Source: Clostridia bacterium (GTDB taxonomy: Bacteria > Bacillota > Clostridia > UMGS1883). Taken from it: a DNA stretch of 31,723 nt. This document shows, one piece after another, positions 7,896 through 16,586 of this stretch (position 1 is the stretch's first letter; each line of letters starts with the position of its first letter). The position numbers and the translations under genes are program-made. The notes beneath the pieces were generated by a model. That model did no database searches and was not told the DNA's origin. It saw only the letters and a program-made list of their open reading frames with translations. The DNA is taken from contig JAJQCX010000111.1 in NCBI GenBank assembly GCA_021202495.1, positions 1-31,723 on the forward strand, written 5' to 3'.

Positions 7896-8172
7896 GTGAG
7901 GAAAAAACGCAGCGAGGAAATTGTCCGCCGCGCAGAAGATGCGCTCGATTTGTCGCGCGGACTGCTCGCAAATACGCCGCTCATAACGCTCCACGGCGCA
8001 TCTCTTTGCGAGATAGACAACTTCAAAGCTCTGCTCGATTTTTCCGCAGGCAGCCTTCGCGTCAATACTGCGGGCGGCATAGTCTCTCTCCGGTTCCGAG
8101 CTTGAAATCGCCGTCCTCACAGATGAAAGCATAACGGTTAAGGGCGAAATTAAAAGAATCGAATTTGAATAG
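7896..8172 (+). pseudogene. yqfC: Sporulation protein YqfC, frameshifted
   Basis: YqfC is a small YabP-family protein of the mother cell. Reading starts at GTG 7896, 9 bases after AAGGAG, and gives VRKKRSEEIVRRAEDAL, then PLITLHGASLCEI and LRVNTAGGIVS, all typical of YqfC. The frame then runs into TGA at 8103. One base over, from 8092, the expected C-terminus continues: GSELEIAVLTDE then VKGEIKRIEFE and a stop at 8170-8172. The break lies in the TC repeat at 8083-8090. Five TC units instead of four would restore an unbroken gene of about 92 residues. It may be a real mutation, slippage at a repeat, or a sequencing error. yqfD follows 11 bases later. Confidence 0.88.
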
Positions 8173-8183
8173 GCGGTGTTTCG

Positions 8184-9371
8184 TTGAAGCTCAAAATCAT
8201 AACCTTTATCAAGGGCAGCGCTCTCATACGCGCCGAGGGCTCGTTTTGCGAGAGGGTTATCAACATTGCCCGCGAAAACGGCATCTTCGTTTGGAACATT
8301 CGCCGCGTTGATGATGTGACGATAACCTTTTTTGTGAGCCGCAAAGCGGCGGCGAAGCTCCTTTCTCTCAATCTTCCCGAGGGCTTGACGATAACGCGCA
8401 TCCGAGAAGACGGGCTTTTCGGCTTTTTGTCGCGCTTTAAAAAAAGGCGCGCGCTTTTAATATGCCCCTTTGCCGCGCTTTTGCTCCTTTTTCTTTCAAC
8501 GCAGATAATTTGGAACGTAAACGTCGTAACAGACGACGCCGAGGAGGAGGCGATAATCCTCTCCGAGCTCGCAGAGCTCGGCTTAAAGCGCGGCACGCTC
8601 AAAATGACGATAGACCAAAGCGAGCTCAAGCGACGCATGATTTTAACCGACGATTCGCTGCTCTGGATATGGGTTGACATAAAGGGTTCAACCGCCATTG
8701 TCCGCCTTGCGGAGCGCACCGCCGCGCCCGAAATTTTTGACGAAAACGCCTACTACAACATCTATTCCTCCTCCGATGCGGTCATAACGCAAATTATTGC
8801 CCGCAGCGGTATTGCCCGCATCAATGTCGGGGATACTGTGTTAAAAGGACAGCTTTTGATTGAGGGGCTGATGCAGGTTGGCGAGGAAAGCGCCGCGCCC
8901 GTCCACGCATCCGGCACCGTTATGGGCTCGGTGTGGCACGAAACGGAAGTCAAAATCCCCAAGCAAAACGAAATTCATACCCCCACGGGGCTTTTTGACG
9001 AGCGATTGACAATAAAAATTTTCGATTTTTCGATAAAACTTTTCATAAACAGTAGAATTTCATACCAAAGTTATGATATTATAGAGTATGAGAACTCGCT
9101 CACCCCCGTGCCGATTTCGTTTATTAAACAAACCGTGCGCGAGGTTGACGTAATCTATGAACAAAATGACACCGACGCCTTAATTGCGCAGAGCGAGGAC
9201 GAATTTTCATCCTCACTTTCCGAAACCGGACTTGACGTAACATATGTTGAATCGCTCGCACGAGACATGGGCGATTACATTGCCGTCACGCACCGCGCGC
9301 TGTGCAGCGAGGACGTCGCCGTCGAACGGAGGATGAATATTGGAAAAATTACTAACAGCGCCGAGCCTTGA
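8184..9371 (+). CDS. yqfD: Sporulation protein YqfD
   Basis: 395-residue membrane-associated sporulation protein, expressed in the mother cell under sigma-E in Bacillus and needed for efficient sporulation. It has an N-terminal cytoplasmic part, one membrane segment at about residues 90-110 (preceded by FKKRR), and a large extracytoplasmic domain with WVDIKGSTAIVRLAER and a later GDTVLKGQLLIEG, as in the family. The start is a TTG at 8184 behind AGGCGGTG. It keeps an intact frame although its usual partner yqfC upstream is broken. The end overlaps phoH by 32 bases. Confidence 0.93.
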   Translation: MKLKIITFIKGSALIRAEGSFCERVINIARENGIFVWNIRRVDDVTITFFVSRKAAAKLLSLNLPEGLTITRIREDGLFGFLSRFKKRRALLICPFAALLLLFLSTQIIWNVNVVTDDAEEEAIILSELAELGLKRGTLKMTIDQSELKRRMILTDDSLLWIWVDIKGSTAIVRLAERTAAPEIFDENAYYNIYSSSDAVITQIIARSGIARINVGDTVLKGQLLIEGLMQVGEESAAPVHASGTVMGSVWHETEVKIPKQNEIHTPTGLFDERLTIKIFDFSIKLFINSRISYQSYDIIEYENSLTPVPISFIKQTVREVDVIYEQNDTDALIAQSEDEFSSSLSETGLDVTYVESLARDMGDYIAVTHRALCSEDVAVERRMNIGKITNSAEP

Positions 9372-10308
9372 CGAAACGATTGCCGTTTTCGGCAGCTTTG
9401 ACGCAAATGTCAGATTGATTGAAAAAGCGTTTTCCGTCACAGTGTCAAACCGTGACGAGGCGATAAAAATTTCGGGCGCCGATGACGACTGCGAAAAGGC
9501 GGCGGAGGTTTTTGAAAATCTTTTCGCCCTTGTGCAAAACGGCGAAACGCCAAACGAGCAGTCCGTGCGCTACGCCATCGACATGGCAAAGGCGGGGCTT
9601 GACCCCGAATATTCCAAAACCGGCGACACCATCTGCATCAGCGCCAAGGGACGTCCCGTCCGCTGCAAAACAGCGGGACAAAAGGCATACGTTGAAAAAA
9701 TAAAGGAAAACACGGTCGTTATTGCCATAGGTCCAGCGGGCACCGGCAAAACGTACCTTGCCGTCGCGATGGCTGTCGACGCGTTTCGCCGCAAGGAAGT
9801 TTCGCGCATTATTTTGACGCGCCCTGCAGTCGAGGCGGGCGAAAAGCTGGGCTTTCTTCCCGGCGATTTGCAAATGAAGGTCGACCCTTACCTGCGCCCG
9901 CTCTATGACGCGCTCTCTGACATGCTCGGTTACGAAAATTATCAAAAATACGTCGAACGCAACCTCATTGAGATTGCGCCGCTCGCGTATATGCGCGGAC
10001 GCACGCTTGACGACGCCTTTATTATCCTTGACGAGGCGCAGAACACCACTCCCGAACAGATGAAAATGTTTCTCACCCGCATTGGCTTTGGCTCGCGCGC
10101 AGTTATCACGGGCGACATCACGCAGATCGATCTTCCCGAGGGAAAGCGCAGCGGATTAAAGGAAGCCGTGAAAATCCTTCGCGGCATAGACGACCTTGCC
10201 ATCTGCCGCCTTTCGGCAAACGACATCGTGCGCCACCCGCTTGTGCAAAAAATTCTCGCAGCATACGAAAAATACGAACAAAGGACTAATTCGAGGAAAG
10301 GTGATTAA
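9340..10308 (+). CDS. phoH: PhoH family ATPase (PhoH-like/YqfE)
   Basis: 322-residue cytoplasmic P-loop ATPase of the PhoH/PhoL family, genetically linked to YbeY and rRNA/RNA handling. Walker A is GPAGTGKT at residues 131-138, Walker B is AFIILDEAQ with D231 and E232. The family run RPAVEAGEKLGFLPGD follows near residue 161. An N-terminal KH-like region precedes the ATPase. The start is TTG at 9340, 7 bases after GGAGG at 9328-9332, giving a 32-base overlap with yqfD. The gene order yqfD-phoH-pgpH-ybeY is conserved in Firmicutes. Confidence 0.95.
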   Translation: MEKLLTAPSLDETIAVFGSFDANVRLIEKAFSVTVSNRDEAIKISGADDDCEKAAEVFENLFALVQNGETPNEQSVRYAIDMAKAGLDPEYSKTGDTICISAKGRPVRCKTAGQKAYVEKIKENTVVIAIGPAGTGKTYLAVAMAVDAFRRKEVSRIILTRPAVEAGEKLGFLPGDLQMKVDPYLRPLYDALSDMLGYENYQKYVERNLIEIAPLAYMRGRTLDDAFIILDEAQNTTPEQMKMFLTRIGFGSRAVITGDITQIDLPEGKRSGLKEAVKILRGIDDLAICRLSANDIVRHPLVQKILAAYEKYEQRTNSRKGD

Positions 10309-10310
10309 CC

Positions 10311-12344
10311 ATGAAAACCTCACGCCGCATAATCTGTATCGCGATTTTAGTTATCACAACGTTTGTGATTGGGTTTTCGCTTTTGCATAACAGCATTTCA
10401 ACTCAATACGACGTTTCCCCCGGAGCGGTCTGCCCGGAGGACATATATGCCACGCGCAACATCACCGACAGCGTGACAACCCAGGCGCGCCGCGACGCCG
10501 CGGCAAACGCCGTTTCGGAGGTCTATGTCGTCGATTCCGCGCTCACAACCTCCTCGGTTTCGGAAGCCGCGGATTTTATCAGCGACCTCTACGACGTGCT
10601 CTACGACGACTCTCTTTTGGAGAAGGCGCAGCTTTTAAAGCTCACAAGCTCAATCGAACTTGACGAATCGTTAATCGAAGCCGCCGCCTCTCTTACGGAC
10701 GAGCAGTACGAGCTTCTTTCAACCGTTCCGTCGCTGATTGAAGAAGTAATGTCATCCGGCGTTTCGGATTTGGAAGAGGGCATGAACGCATTTAACAATC
10801 TTCTGACCGAAAATGGCTTCTCCGCCCCTGTTTCGTCAATCGCCTACGCGATAGCCGAGGACGTCATATGCGTCAACAAAACGCTCAACGCCGAAGCGAC
10901 GGAATCCGCCCGCACCGCTGCGGCGGACGCGGTGTCCGAGGTTACATACATGAAAAATCAGATCATCGTCCGCCGAGGTGAGATTGTGACCGAAGCGCAG
11001 TACGCCATGCTAAAGGAGCTCGGCTTTGTGCGCGGCGGCAGCTCCGTTGACGTGTTCCACACAATCAGTGTGATTGCGCTTCTCATCACATCTGTCGCGC
11101 TGTGTCTCTTCTATTATTTTATCGTCGGCAGAAAGAAAATCACGTCCTCGCCCGTCACGGTTACAATCATCTGCTCATTTTTGTCGCTCTGCGGCGCGGT
11201 GCTTTCGTATCTTTCATCGACAGGAAGCAATGAATTTTTGATTTATATTATGCCGCTCTCGCTCACTCCGGCGCTCATTTCGCTGCTTATCACACCCGAC
11301 ATGGCGTTTGTCGTAAACCTCATAACAGCGCTTTGCGCCGCCGTTCACACCGACAACTACACGATTGGCTTTGTCGTTGCGGCAGCCGGCGTCGCGACGT
11401 CTGTCTTTTTCTCAAATGTGCGCAGCCGCAGCCAGCTTTTGCCCTCAACGTGCTTTTCGGCGCTGTCGTACTGTTTGCTCTACACCGCCGCCTACTGCGA
11501 CATTTCAAAGAGCATTACCGACATCGGGCACGTTTTCATCTATTCGCTCGCGGGCACAATTTTCGGCTGCATTTTAACTATCGGCACTCTCCCCTTCTGG
11601 GAAGCCATATTTGACGTCATAACCCCGATGAAGCTCAGCGAGCTTTCAAACCCGGAGCACAAGCTTTTGAAAAAGCTGCTCTTAAAAGCGCCCGGCAGCT
11701 ACCACCACTCGCTCACCGTTGCGAACATGGCGGACGCGGCAGCCGCGGCAATCGGCGCAAATTCCATGCTCGCCCGCGTCGGAGCTTATTATCACGACGT
11801 CGGCAAGATGGAAAACCCGATATATTTCAAGGAAAATCAAATCACCGCGATAAATCCGCACGACAACATGCCGCCGGAGGAAAGCGCCGCTGTTATCATT
11901 CGCCACGTCAGCGACGGAGCCGCGCTTGCAGAAAGCTATCATCTGCCTCGCGCTGTGAAAGATATCATAGTTCAGCACCACGGCACAACGACGGTTTCGT
12001 TCTTTCTTTATAAGGCAAAAGAGCAAAACCCCGACGTTGACGAAAAGCTCTTCACCTATCCCGGACCGACCCCCGTTTCAAAGGAGGCGTCAATCGTCAT
12101 GCTCGCTGACGCATGCGAGGCTGCCGTGCGCGCCATTCGCGAAAAAGGCAACGACAACGTGCGCGAAATTGTGGACAGCATTGTCTCAGGGCGCATTTCA
12201 GCCGGGCAGCTCAACACATCCGAGCTCACCTTCTCCGATTTGGAGAAAATAAAAGCCTCGTTTGCCGAAACGCTCGACCAATATTTTCACAAGAGGATAC
12301 TCTATCCGCAAAATAAGATAAAGGAGCCGCGCCAAGATGGTTGA
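10311..12344 (+). CDS. pgpH: 7TM-HD cyclic-di-AMP phosphodiesterase, PgpH type
   Basis: 677-residue membrane protein. A signal-anchor helix at about 7-27 is followed by an extracytoplasmic 7TMR-HDED domain (about 30-245), a multi-span membrane region (about 248-440) and a cytoplasmic HD hydrolase domain. The catalytic residues are in SYHHSLTVANMAD (H465/H466) and YYHDVGKM (H495, D496), with later IIRHVSDG and IVQHHG motifs. In Listeria, PgpH cleaves cyclic-di-AMP to pApA. Only 2 bases separate it from phoH, and it overlaps ybeY by 8 bases, so it is clearly in the same operon. Confidence 0.94.
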   Translation: MKTSRRIICIAILVITTFVIGFSLLHNSISTQYDVSPGAVCPEDIYATRNITDSVTTQARRDAAANAVSEVYVVDSALTTSSVSEAADFISDLYDVLYDDSLLEKAQLLKLTSSIELDESLIEAAASLTDEQYELLSTVPSLIEEVMSSGVSDLEEGMNAFNNLLTENGFSAPVSSIAYAIAEDVICVNKTLNAEATESARTAAADAVSEVTYMKNQIIVRRGEIVTEAQYAMLKELGFVRGGSSVDVFHTISVIALLITSVALCLFYYFIVGRKKITSSPVTVTIICSFLSLCGAVLSYLSSTGSNEFLIYIMPLSLTPALISLLITPDMAFVVNLITALCAAVHTDNYTIGFVVAAAGVATSVFFSNVRSRSQLLPSTCFSALSYCLLYTAAYCDISKSITDIGHVFIYSLAGTIFGCILTIGTLPFWEAIFDVITPMKLSELSNPEHKLLKKLLLKAPGSYHHSLTVANMADAAAAAIGANSMLARVGAYYHDVGKMENPIYFKENQITAINPHDNMPPEESAAVIIRHVSDGAALAESYHLPRAVKDIIVQHHGTTTVSFFLYKAKEQNPDVDEKLFTYPGPTPVSKEASIVMLADACEAAVRAIREKGNDNVREIVDSIVSGRISAGQLNTSELTFSDLEKIKASFAETLDQYFHKRILYPQNKIKEPRQDG

Positions 12345-12828
12345 ATTTACAATAGAAAACGAACAGGACAAGCTCTCTTTTACAAAAGAGCTTGAGGACA
12401 CAATACGCGAAGCCGTCGAAACGACGCTTTCGGTTTTGGAGTGGGGCAATGTCAAATGCGCCGTTTCCGTCACCATAACCGACAACGAAAAAATACGAGA
12501 ATTAAACAGCCTTTATCGGCAAATCGACCGTGAAACAGACGTTCTTTCCTTCCCCATTATCGAATTTTCTCCCGACGGCGACCCGCTCGTCACGGACGGC
12601 GACTACGAAGGGGACAACCTTCTTTTGGGAGACATCGTCATTTCGCTCGAAAAAGCCAAAGCGCAAAGCGAGGAATACGGTCACTCTCTCAAACGCGAGG
12701 TGGGGCATTTGACGCTTCATTCAACTCTCCACCTCATGGGCTTTGACCACATCGAAGAAGAAGACGCAAAAATCATGCGCTCACTTGAAAAGGAAGTCGC
12801 CGAAAAGATGAACTTGCCGCGCGAATAG
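12337..12828 (+). CDS. ybeY: Endoribonuclease YbeY
   Basis: 163-residue zinc-dependent RNase acting in 16S rRNA maturation and ribosome quality control. The metal-binding motif is present: H128, H132 and H138 in LTLHSTLHLMGFDH. The preceding TDVLSFP at residues 67-73 and LLGDIVIS at 96-103 are also family marks. The ATG lies inside the end of pgpH (8-base overlap), 10 bases after AAGGAG. Position between pgpH and era is the standard one. Confidence 0.96.
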   Translation: MVEFTIENEQDKLSFTKELEDTIREAVETTLSVLEWGNVKCAVSVTITDNEKIRELNSLYRQIDRETDVLSFPIIEFSPDGDPLVTDGDYEGDNLLLGDIVISLEKAKAQSEEYGHSLKREVGHLTLHSTLHLMGFDHIEEEDAKIMRSLEKEVAEKMNLPRE

Positions 12829-12843
12829 GAGGACATTACAACC

Positions 12844-13155
12844 ATGAACAAATCACTTGCGCTCGAATTTTCGGTAAAAACGGCAAATCTCTGCCGCCAC
12901 CTTCAAAACGAAAAGGACGAAAAAATCATTTCGCCCGCCCTTTTCGCGGCGGCAACCCGGCTTTCCCTTTTTGCCTATTCGACAAATCCCGCGCTTTCCA
13001 AGGCGGAGCTCTCCGCAATGCGAAAGGACGCTCATCTTGCCGCCGACCAAGCGGCGCTTTACCTCGACATGCTTTTCGAGTCGGGCTTTATTTCCGACGC
13101 GCAGCGGCAGAGCGTCGCCAAAACGCTCACCACTCTTTTAAAAGAAATCAATTAA
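12844..13155 (+). CDS. Four helix bundle protein
   Basis: 103-residue, highly helical protein. The N-terminal LALEFSVKTANLCRHLQNEK, the central ISPALFAAATRLSLFAY and the C-terminal LDMLFESGFISD resemble the four-helix-bundle family (23S rRNA intervening-sequence protein/Avd-like). Members form pentamers and some bind nucleic acid, but cellular roles are mostly unknown. The usual GTSIGANIAEA-type motif has been replaced by ATRLSLFAYSTN, so it is a divergent member. AGGAGG precedes the ATG. It sits between ybeY and era, where dgkA and cdd are often found in Firmicutes. Confidence 0.72.
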   Translation: MNKSLALEFSVKTANLCRHLQNEKDEKIISPALFAAATRLSLFAYSTNPALSKAELSAMRKDAHLAADQAALYLDMLFESGFISDAQRQSVAKTLTTLLKEIN

Positions 13156-13164
13156 CTTGGGAGT

Positions 13165-13273
13165 CGTTGATTAACGTCCAACAGCAAAACTGTCATCGCG
13201 CCTGCGTTCGCCCTGTAGGGGCGGGGCTTGCCCCGCCCGTCTTGGGGATGTGCATTATGCGGATCGATCAACG
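13165..13273. repeat. Palindromic intergenic repeat element upstream of era
   Basis: A perfect 9-bp GC-only inverted repeat, GGGCGGGGC at 13219-13227 and GCCCCGCCC at 13230-13238, is preceded by CCTGTAGG. Outer 7-bp inverted ends, CGTTGAT at 13165-13171 and ATCAACG at 13267-13273, bracket it. I recall similar GGGGCGGGGCTTGCCCCGCC units as dispersed repeats in clostridial genomes, but this was not checked. It lies inside the phoH-era operon and would form a strong hairpin in the transcript. Confidence 0.6.
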
Positions 13274-13302
13274 TTTTCCCCGGAAAAGGAGTATATATTA
13301 TA

Positions 13303-14193
13303 ATGTTTAAATCAGGCTTTATCGCCATCATCGGGCGTCCGAACGTCGGCAAATCGACGCTTTTAAACGCCCTCACCGGCGAAAAGGTCGCCATTGTTTC
13401 AAACAAGCCGCAGACGACGCGCGAAAAAATACTTTCCATATTAACCGACGACGAATCGCAAATGATTTTCGTCGACACTCCCGGCGTTCACCGCCCGCGC
13501 AACCGACTGGGCGAATATATGAATAACGTCGTCACCGACGCCGCACAGGACGTCGACGCAATATTATTCGTCACCGAAGCCGGTCGCAATCTCACGGACA
13601 GTGAAAAGGAAATTCTCACCCCGCTTTTGGCTCGCCGCATACCGGTGCTTTTAATCATCAACAAGTCCGACGCGCTCAAAAATAAAGAGGAAATGCTCGC
13701 GCAAATTCAGGACGCGGCGTCTCTCGGCGATTTTGCCGCCGTTATCCCCGTTTCCGCCCTCAAAAAGGACGGCACAAAGCGCATCTTGAACGAAATAAAG
13801 CGCCTTCTGCCCGAAGGCCCCATGTATTACCCCGCAGACGCCTTAACCGACAAAACCGAACGCGAAATGGTTTCCGAAATCATCCGCGAAAAAATGTTGC
13901 GCCTTCTTGACCAAGAGGTTCCCCACGGCGCGGCGGTTGAGATTGAGGCGATGAAGGAGGAGAGCTCCATCACCCGCATAAACGCCGTCATCTACTGCGA
14001 AAAAAGCGGGCACAAGGGCATCATCATCGGCAAAAACGGCGAAACGCTAAAGCGCATCGGCAGCTACGCCCGCGCCGACATAGAAAAGCTGCTCGGCAAA
14101 AAGGTCTATCTTGAGCTGTGGGTCAAAGTAAAAGAAGACTGGCGCAACTCAGATTATATGCTAAAAGAATTGGGATACACGCAAAAAGACTAA
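13303..14193 (+). CDS. era: GTPase Era
   Basis: 296-residue essential GTPase that binds 16S rRNA and helps 30S assembly. G motifs are G1 GRPNVGKS (11-18), switch PQTTRE, G3 DTPG (58-61) and G4 NKSD (120-123). A C-terminal KH domain contains IIIGKNGETLKRIG. The ATG at 13303 is preceded by AAGGAG at 13286-13291. An in-frame extension back to 13228 runs through the palindromic repeat and is rejected. It closes the yqfC-era operon. Confidence 0.97.
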   Translation: MFKSGFIAIIGRPNVGKSTLLNALTGEKVAIVSNKPQTTREKILSILTDDESQMIFVDTPGVHRPRNRLGEYMNNVVTDAAQDVDAILFVTEAGRNLTDSEKEILTPLLARRIPVLLIINKSDALKNKEEMLAQIQDAASLGDFAAVIPVSALKKDGTKRILNEIKRLLPEGPMYYPADALTDKTEREMVSEIIREKMLRLLDQEVPHGAAVEIEAMKEESSITRINAVIYCEKSGHKGIIIGKNGETLKRIGSYARADIEKLLGKKVYLELWVKVKEDWRNSDYMLKELGYTQKD

Positions 14194-14254
14194 ATACACA
14201 AAAATGTGTCAAAAAATTGTTTATTTTTTGTGAAATGTTTGTATGTTTTTTCAA

Positions 14255-14284
14255 TTGACTGTTAACGTTATTTAAAGATATAAT
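14255..14284 (+). promoter_or_regulatory. Promoter of the purCF genes
   Basis: TTGACT at 14255-14260 and TATAAT at 14279-14284 have an 18-base spacer. The leader to purC is only about 40 nt, so no purine riboswitch fits between them. The palindrome GTTAAC at 14261-14266 lies in the spacer. Confidence 0.75.
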
Positions 14285-14328
14285 ATAACTATCTCTTTTA
14301 AATGCACATTATACGAGGAGGAATTGTT

Positions 14329-15033
14329 ATGGAAAAACTTGATATGTTATATGAAGGCAAGGCAAAGAAGGTTTATCTTACCGACGATGAAGACGCGCTC
14401 ATCGTTTCCTACAAGGACGACGCGACGGCATTCAACGGTCTTAAGGAGGGCAGCATCGACGGCAAAGGTGTTGTCAACAACCGCATGACAAATCTCATTT
14501 TCAAAATGCTTGAAAGAAACGGCGTTCAAACTCATCTCATCGAGGAATTGAACGACAGAGAAACTCTTGTTAAAAAGGTTTCCATCGTTCCTCTCGAGGT
14601 AATCGTAAGAAACGTTGCCGCGGGCAGCTTTTCAAAGCGCTTCGGCGTAGAAGAGGGCACCCTTCTCGCATCTCCCACGCTCGAATTTTGCTATAAAAAC
14701 GACGACCTCGGCGACCCCATGATTAACGATTATCAGATATATGCTTTAAATCTCGCAACTCCCGAAGAAATCAAGGCAATTTCGGAGATGACGTTTAAGA
14801 TTAATGATCTTCTCTGCGCGTTCTTCAAGGAAATCGGCATCAGACTTATCGACTTTAAGATTGAATTCGGCCGCTACCACGGCAGCGTAATCTTAGCTGA
14901 CGAAATTTCGCCCGACACCTGCCGCCTTTGGGACATCAACACCAACGAAAAGCTCGACAAAGACCGCTTCAGACGCGACCTCGGCAACGTTGAAGGCGCA
15001 TACGAAGAAGTTTTCAAGCGTTTGGGCTTGTAA
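14329..15033 (+). CDS. purC: Phosphoribosylaminoimidazole-succinocarboxamide synthase
   Basis: 234-residue SAICAR synthase. It joins aspartate to CAIR with ATP in purine biosynthesis. Signatures are LYEGKAKKVY at the N-terminus, the EVIVRNVAAGSFSKR stretch and the LIDFKIEFG and DEISPDTCRLWD motifs. The ATG at 14329 follows GGAGGA; an upstream ATG at 14302 in the same frame lacks a good binding site. purF follows after 59 bases. Confidence 0.97.
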   Translation: MEKLDMLYEGKAKKVYLTDDEDALIVSYKDDATAFNGLKEGSIDGKGVVNNRMTNLIFKMLERNGVQTHLIEELNDRETLVKKVSIVPLEVIVRNVAAGSFSKRFGVEEGTLLASPTLEFCYKNDDLGDPMINDYQIYALNLATPEEIKAISEMTFKINDLLCAFFKEIGIRLIDFKIEFGRYHGSVILADEISPDTCRLWDINTNEKLDKDRFRRDLGNVEGAYEEVFKRLGL

Positions 15034-15049
15034 TTAACGCCGGGATTCA

Positions 15050-15063
15050 CCCCCTTTTGGGGG
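15050..15063 (+). terminator. Small hairpin between purC and purF
   Basis: CCCCC at 15050-15054 pairs with GGGGG at 15059-15063 around TTTT. Only weak T-richness follows, so it more likely marks partial attenuation or mRNA processing than a full stop. Confidence 0.4.
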
Positions 15064-15092
15064 CTTTATCCTTTTGTAGAAGGAGCAGCGAT

Positions 15093-16511
15093 ATGTTCAT
15101 TGACAGCATCAACAAGCCGAAAGAGGAATGCGGCGTTTTCGGTTTTTTTGACTTCGATGGTTATGACAGCGCTCAAATGGCATACTACGGGCTTTTCTCT
15201 CTCCAGCACCGCGGTCAGGAGAGCTGCGGCATCGCGGTATGTCAGGGTGACAATATCAGGAGCTACAAAAACATGGGGCTTGTCAACGACGTGTTCAAGC
15301 CGGACGTGCTCTCCCTTCTCACGGGCGACATCGCCATCGGTCACGTCCGCTATTCGACGACCGGCGAAAGCCGCCGTGAAAATGCGCAGCCCCTTGTAAC
15401 AAAATACAGCGGCGGCATGCTTGCCGTTGCCCACAACGGCAACCTCACCAACGGCGCCGCTCTTCGAGAAGAATTTGAAGAAAAAGGCATGATTTTTCAA
15501 ACGACTATCGACTCGGAATCGATAGCCTACGTTATCGCGCAGGAATGTCGCACAGCGCCCAATATCGAGCAGGCTGTTGCCAACAGCATGCAGCGCATCC
15601 ACGGCGCATATTCGCTTGTCATAATGACCCCCGGCAAGATGATTGCCGCGCGCGACGAATACGGCATGCGTCCGCTCGTGATAGGCAAGCTCGGCAATTC
15701 CTACATTTTCGCCTCCGAATCGTGCGCGATTGACGCTGTCGGCGGCGAGCTGATACGCGACGTTTTGCCCGGCGAGGTCGTAAGCGTCGGAAGCGACGGC
15801 GCACTTACCTCCAACCTTTCGCACTGCGGCAAGAAAAGCCGTATGTGCATATTTGAATATATCTATTTTGCTCGCAGCGACTCCACCATCGACGGGCTCA
15901 GCGTTTATGAGGCACGCCGCATGGCAGGCAGGCTTCTTGCGCGCCAGCACCCGGCGGACGCCGACCTTGTTATCGGCGTGCCCGATTCGGGGCTCGACGC
16001 GGCAATAGGCTTTGCCGAGGAAAGCGGCATCCCCTACGGAACGGGTCTTCTCAAAAACCGCTACATCGGACGCACGTTCATCCAGCCCGACCAAAAAATG
16101 CGCGAGCGCAGCGTTCGTCTCAAGCTCAACCCGCTTCGCAGCGCCATCGCGGGCAAGCGCATTGTCATGATTGACGACTCAATCGTCCGCGGCACCACCT
16201 GCCGACGAATTGTGAATATGCTAAAGGAAGCCGGCGCAAAGGAAGTGCATATGCGCTCCTCCTCCCCGCCCTTCCTCTATCCGTGCTATTTCGGCACCGA
16301 CATTCCCTCGCAGGATCTTCTTGTTTCCTGGAAACGCTCTGTTGAAGAGGTTCGCCAAATCATCAACGCCGATTCCCTGGGCTTTCTCGAACCCGATTCT
16401 TTGGGCGAAATGATAAAAGGCGCCCACTGCGGCTTCTGCGACGCCTGCTTTACCGGCAATTACCCCATGGAAACCCCCTACAAGGGTGAAATTTGGAAAA
16501 GCAATGAATAA
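15093..16511 (+). CDS. purF: Amidophosphoribosyltransferase
   Basis: 472-residue first enzyme of purine biosynthesis, making phosphoribosylamine from PRPP and glutamine. The nucleophile is C13 (EECGVFG), exposed after removal of a 12-residue propeptide, as in the Bacillus-type enzyme. Glutaminase motifs GQESCGIA and VAHNGNLTN are present. The PRPP loop is VMIDDSIVRGTT. The C-terminal HCGFCDACFTG supplies two cysteines of the [4Fe-4S] cluster typical of this form. The ATG at 15093 follows AAGGAG; an earlier start at 15057 overlaps the upstream hairpin and is rejected. Confidence 0.97.
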   Translation: MFIDSINKPKEECGVFGFFDFDGYDSAQMAYYGLFSLQHRGQESCGIAVCQGDNIRSYKNMGLVNDVFKPDVLSLLTGDIAIGHVRYSTTGESRRENAQPLVTKYSGGMLAVAHNGNLTNGAALREEFEEKGMIFQTTIDSESIAYVIAQECRTAPNIEQAVANSMQRIHGAYSLVIMTPGKMIAARDEYGMRPLVIGKLGNSYIFASESCAIDAVGGELIRDVLPGEVVSVGSDGALTSNLSHCGKKSRMCIFEYIYFARSDSTIDGLSVYEARRMAGRLLARQHPADADLVIGVPDSGLDAAIGFAEESGIPYGTGLLKNRYIGRTFIQPDQKMRERSVRLKLNPLRSAIAGKRIVMIDDSIVRGTTCRRIVNMLKEAGAKEVHMRSSSPPFLYPCYFGTDIPSQDLLVSWKRSVEEVRQIINADSLGFLEPDSLGEMIKGAHCGFCDACFTGNYPMETPYKGEIWKSNE

Positions 16512-16512
16512 C

Positions 16513-16558
16513 ATCAGAAGTGCGCCATATCGCCTAAGCGGTATGACGCACTTCTGAT
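16513..16558. terminator. Long hairpin between convergent purF and htpG
   Basis: ATCAGAAGTGCG at 16513-16524 pairs perfectly with CGCACTTCTGAT at 16547-16558. Pairing continues inside (CATATCGC with GCGGTATG) to give a stem of about 20 bp and a short loop. There is no strong U tract on either side, but placement between two convergent stop codons suggests a two-way terminator. Confidence 0.65.
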
Positions 16559-16586
16559 ATATTATTATAATATGGGAGGGCAAATG

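Noticed and set aside
14194..14254. AT-rich inverted repeats after era as a terminator
   Set aside because: Only weak stems (ACACA/TGTGT and an all-AT pairing) are visible; not enough to call a terminator.
14285..14328. Purine riboswitch before purC
   Set aside because: The leader is too short for the aptamer and no conserved core is seen.
15066..16094. 342-residue minus-strand frame within purF
   Set aside because: Shadow of purF caused by codon bias; no recognisable motifs.
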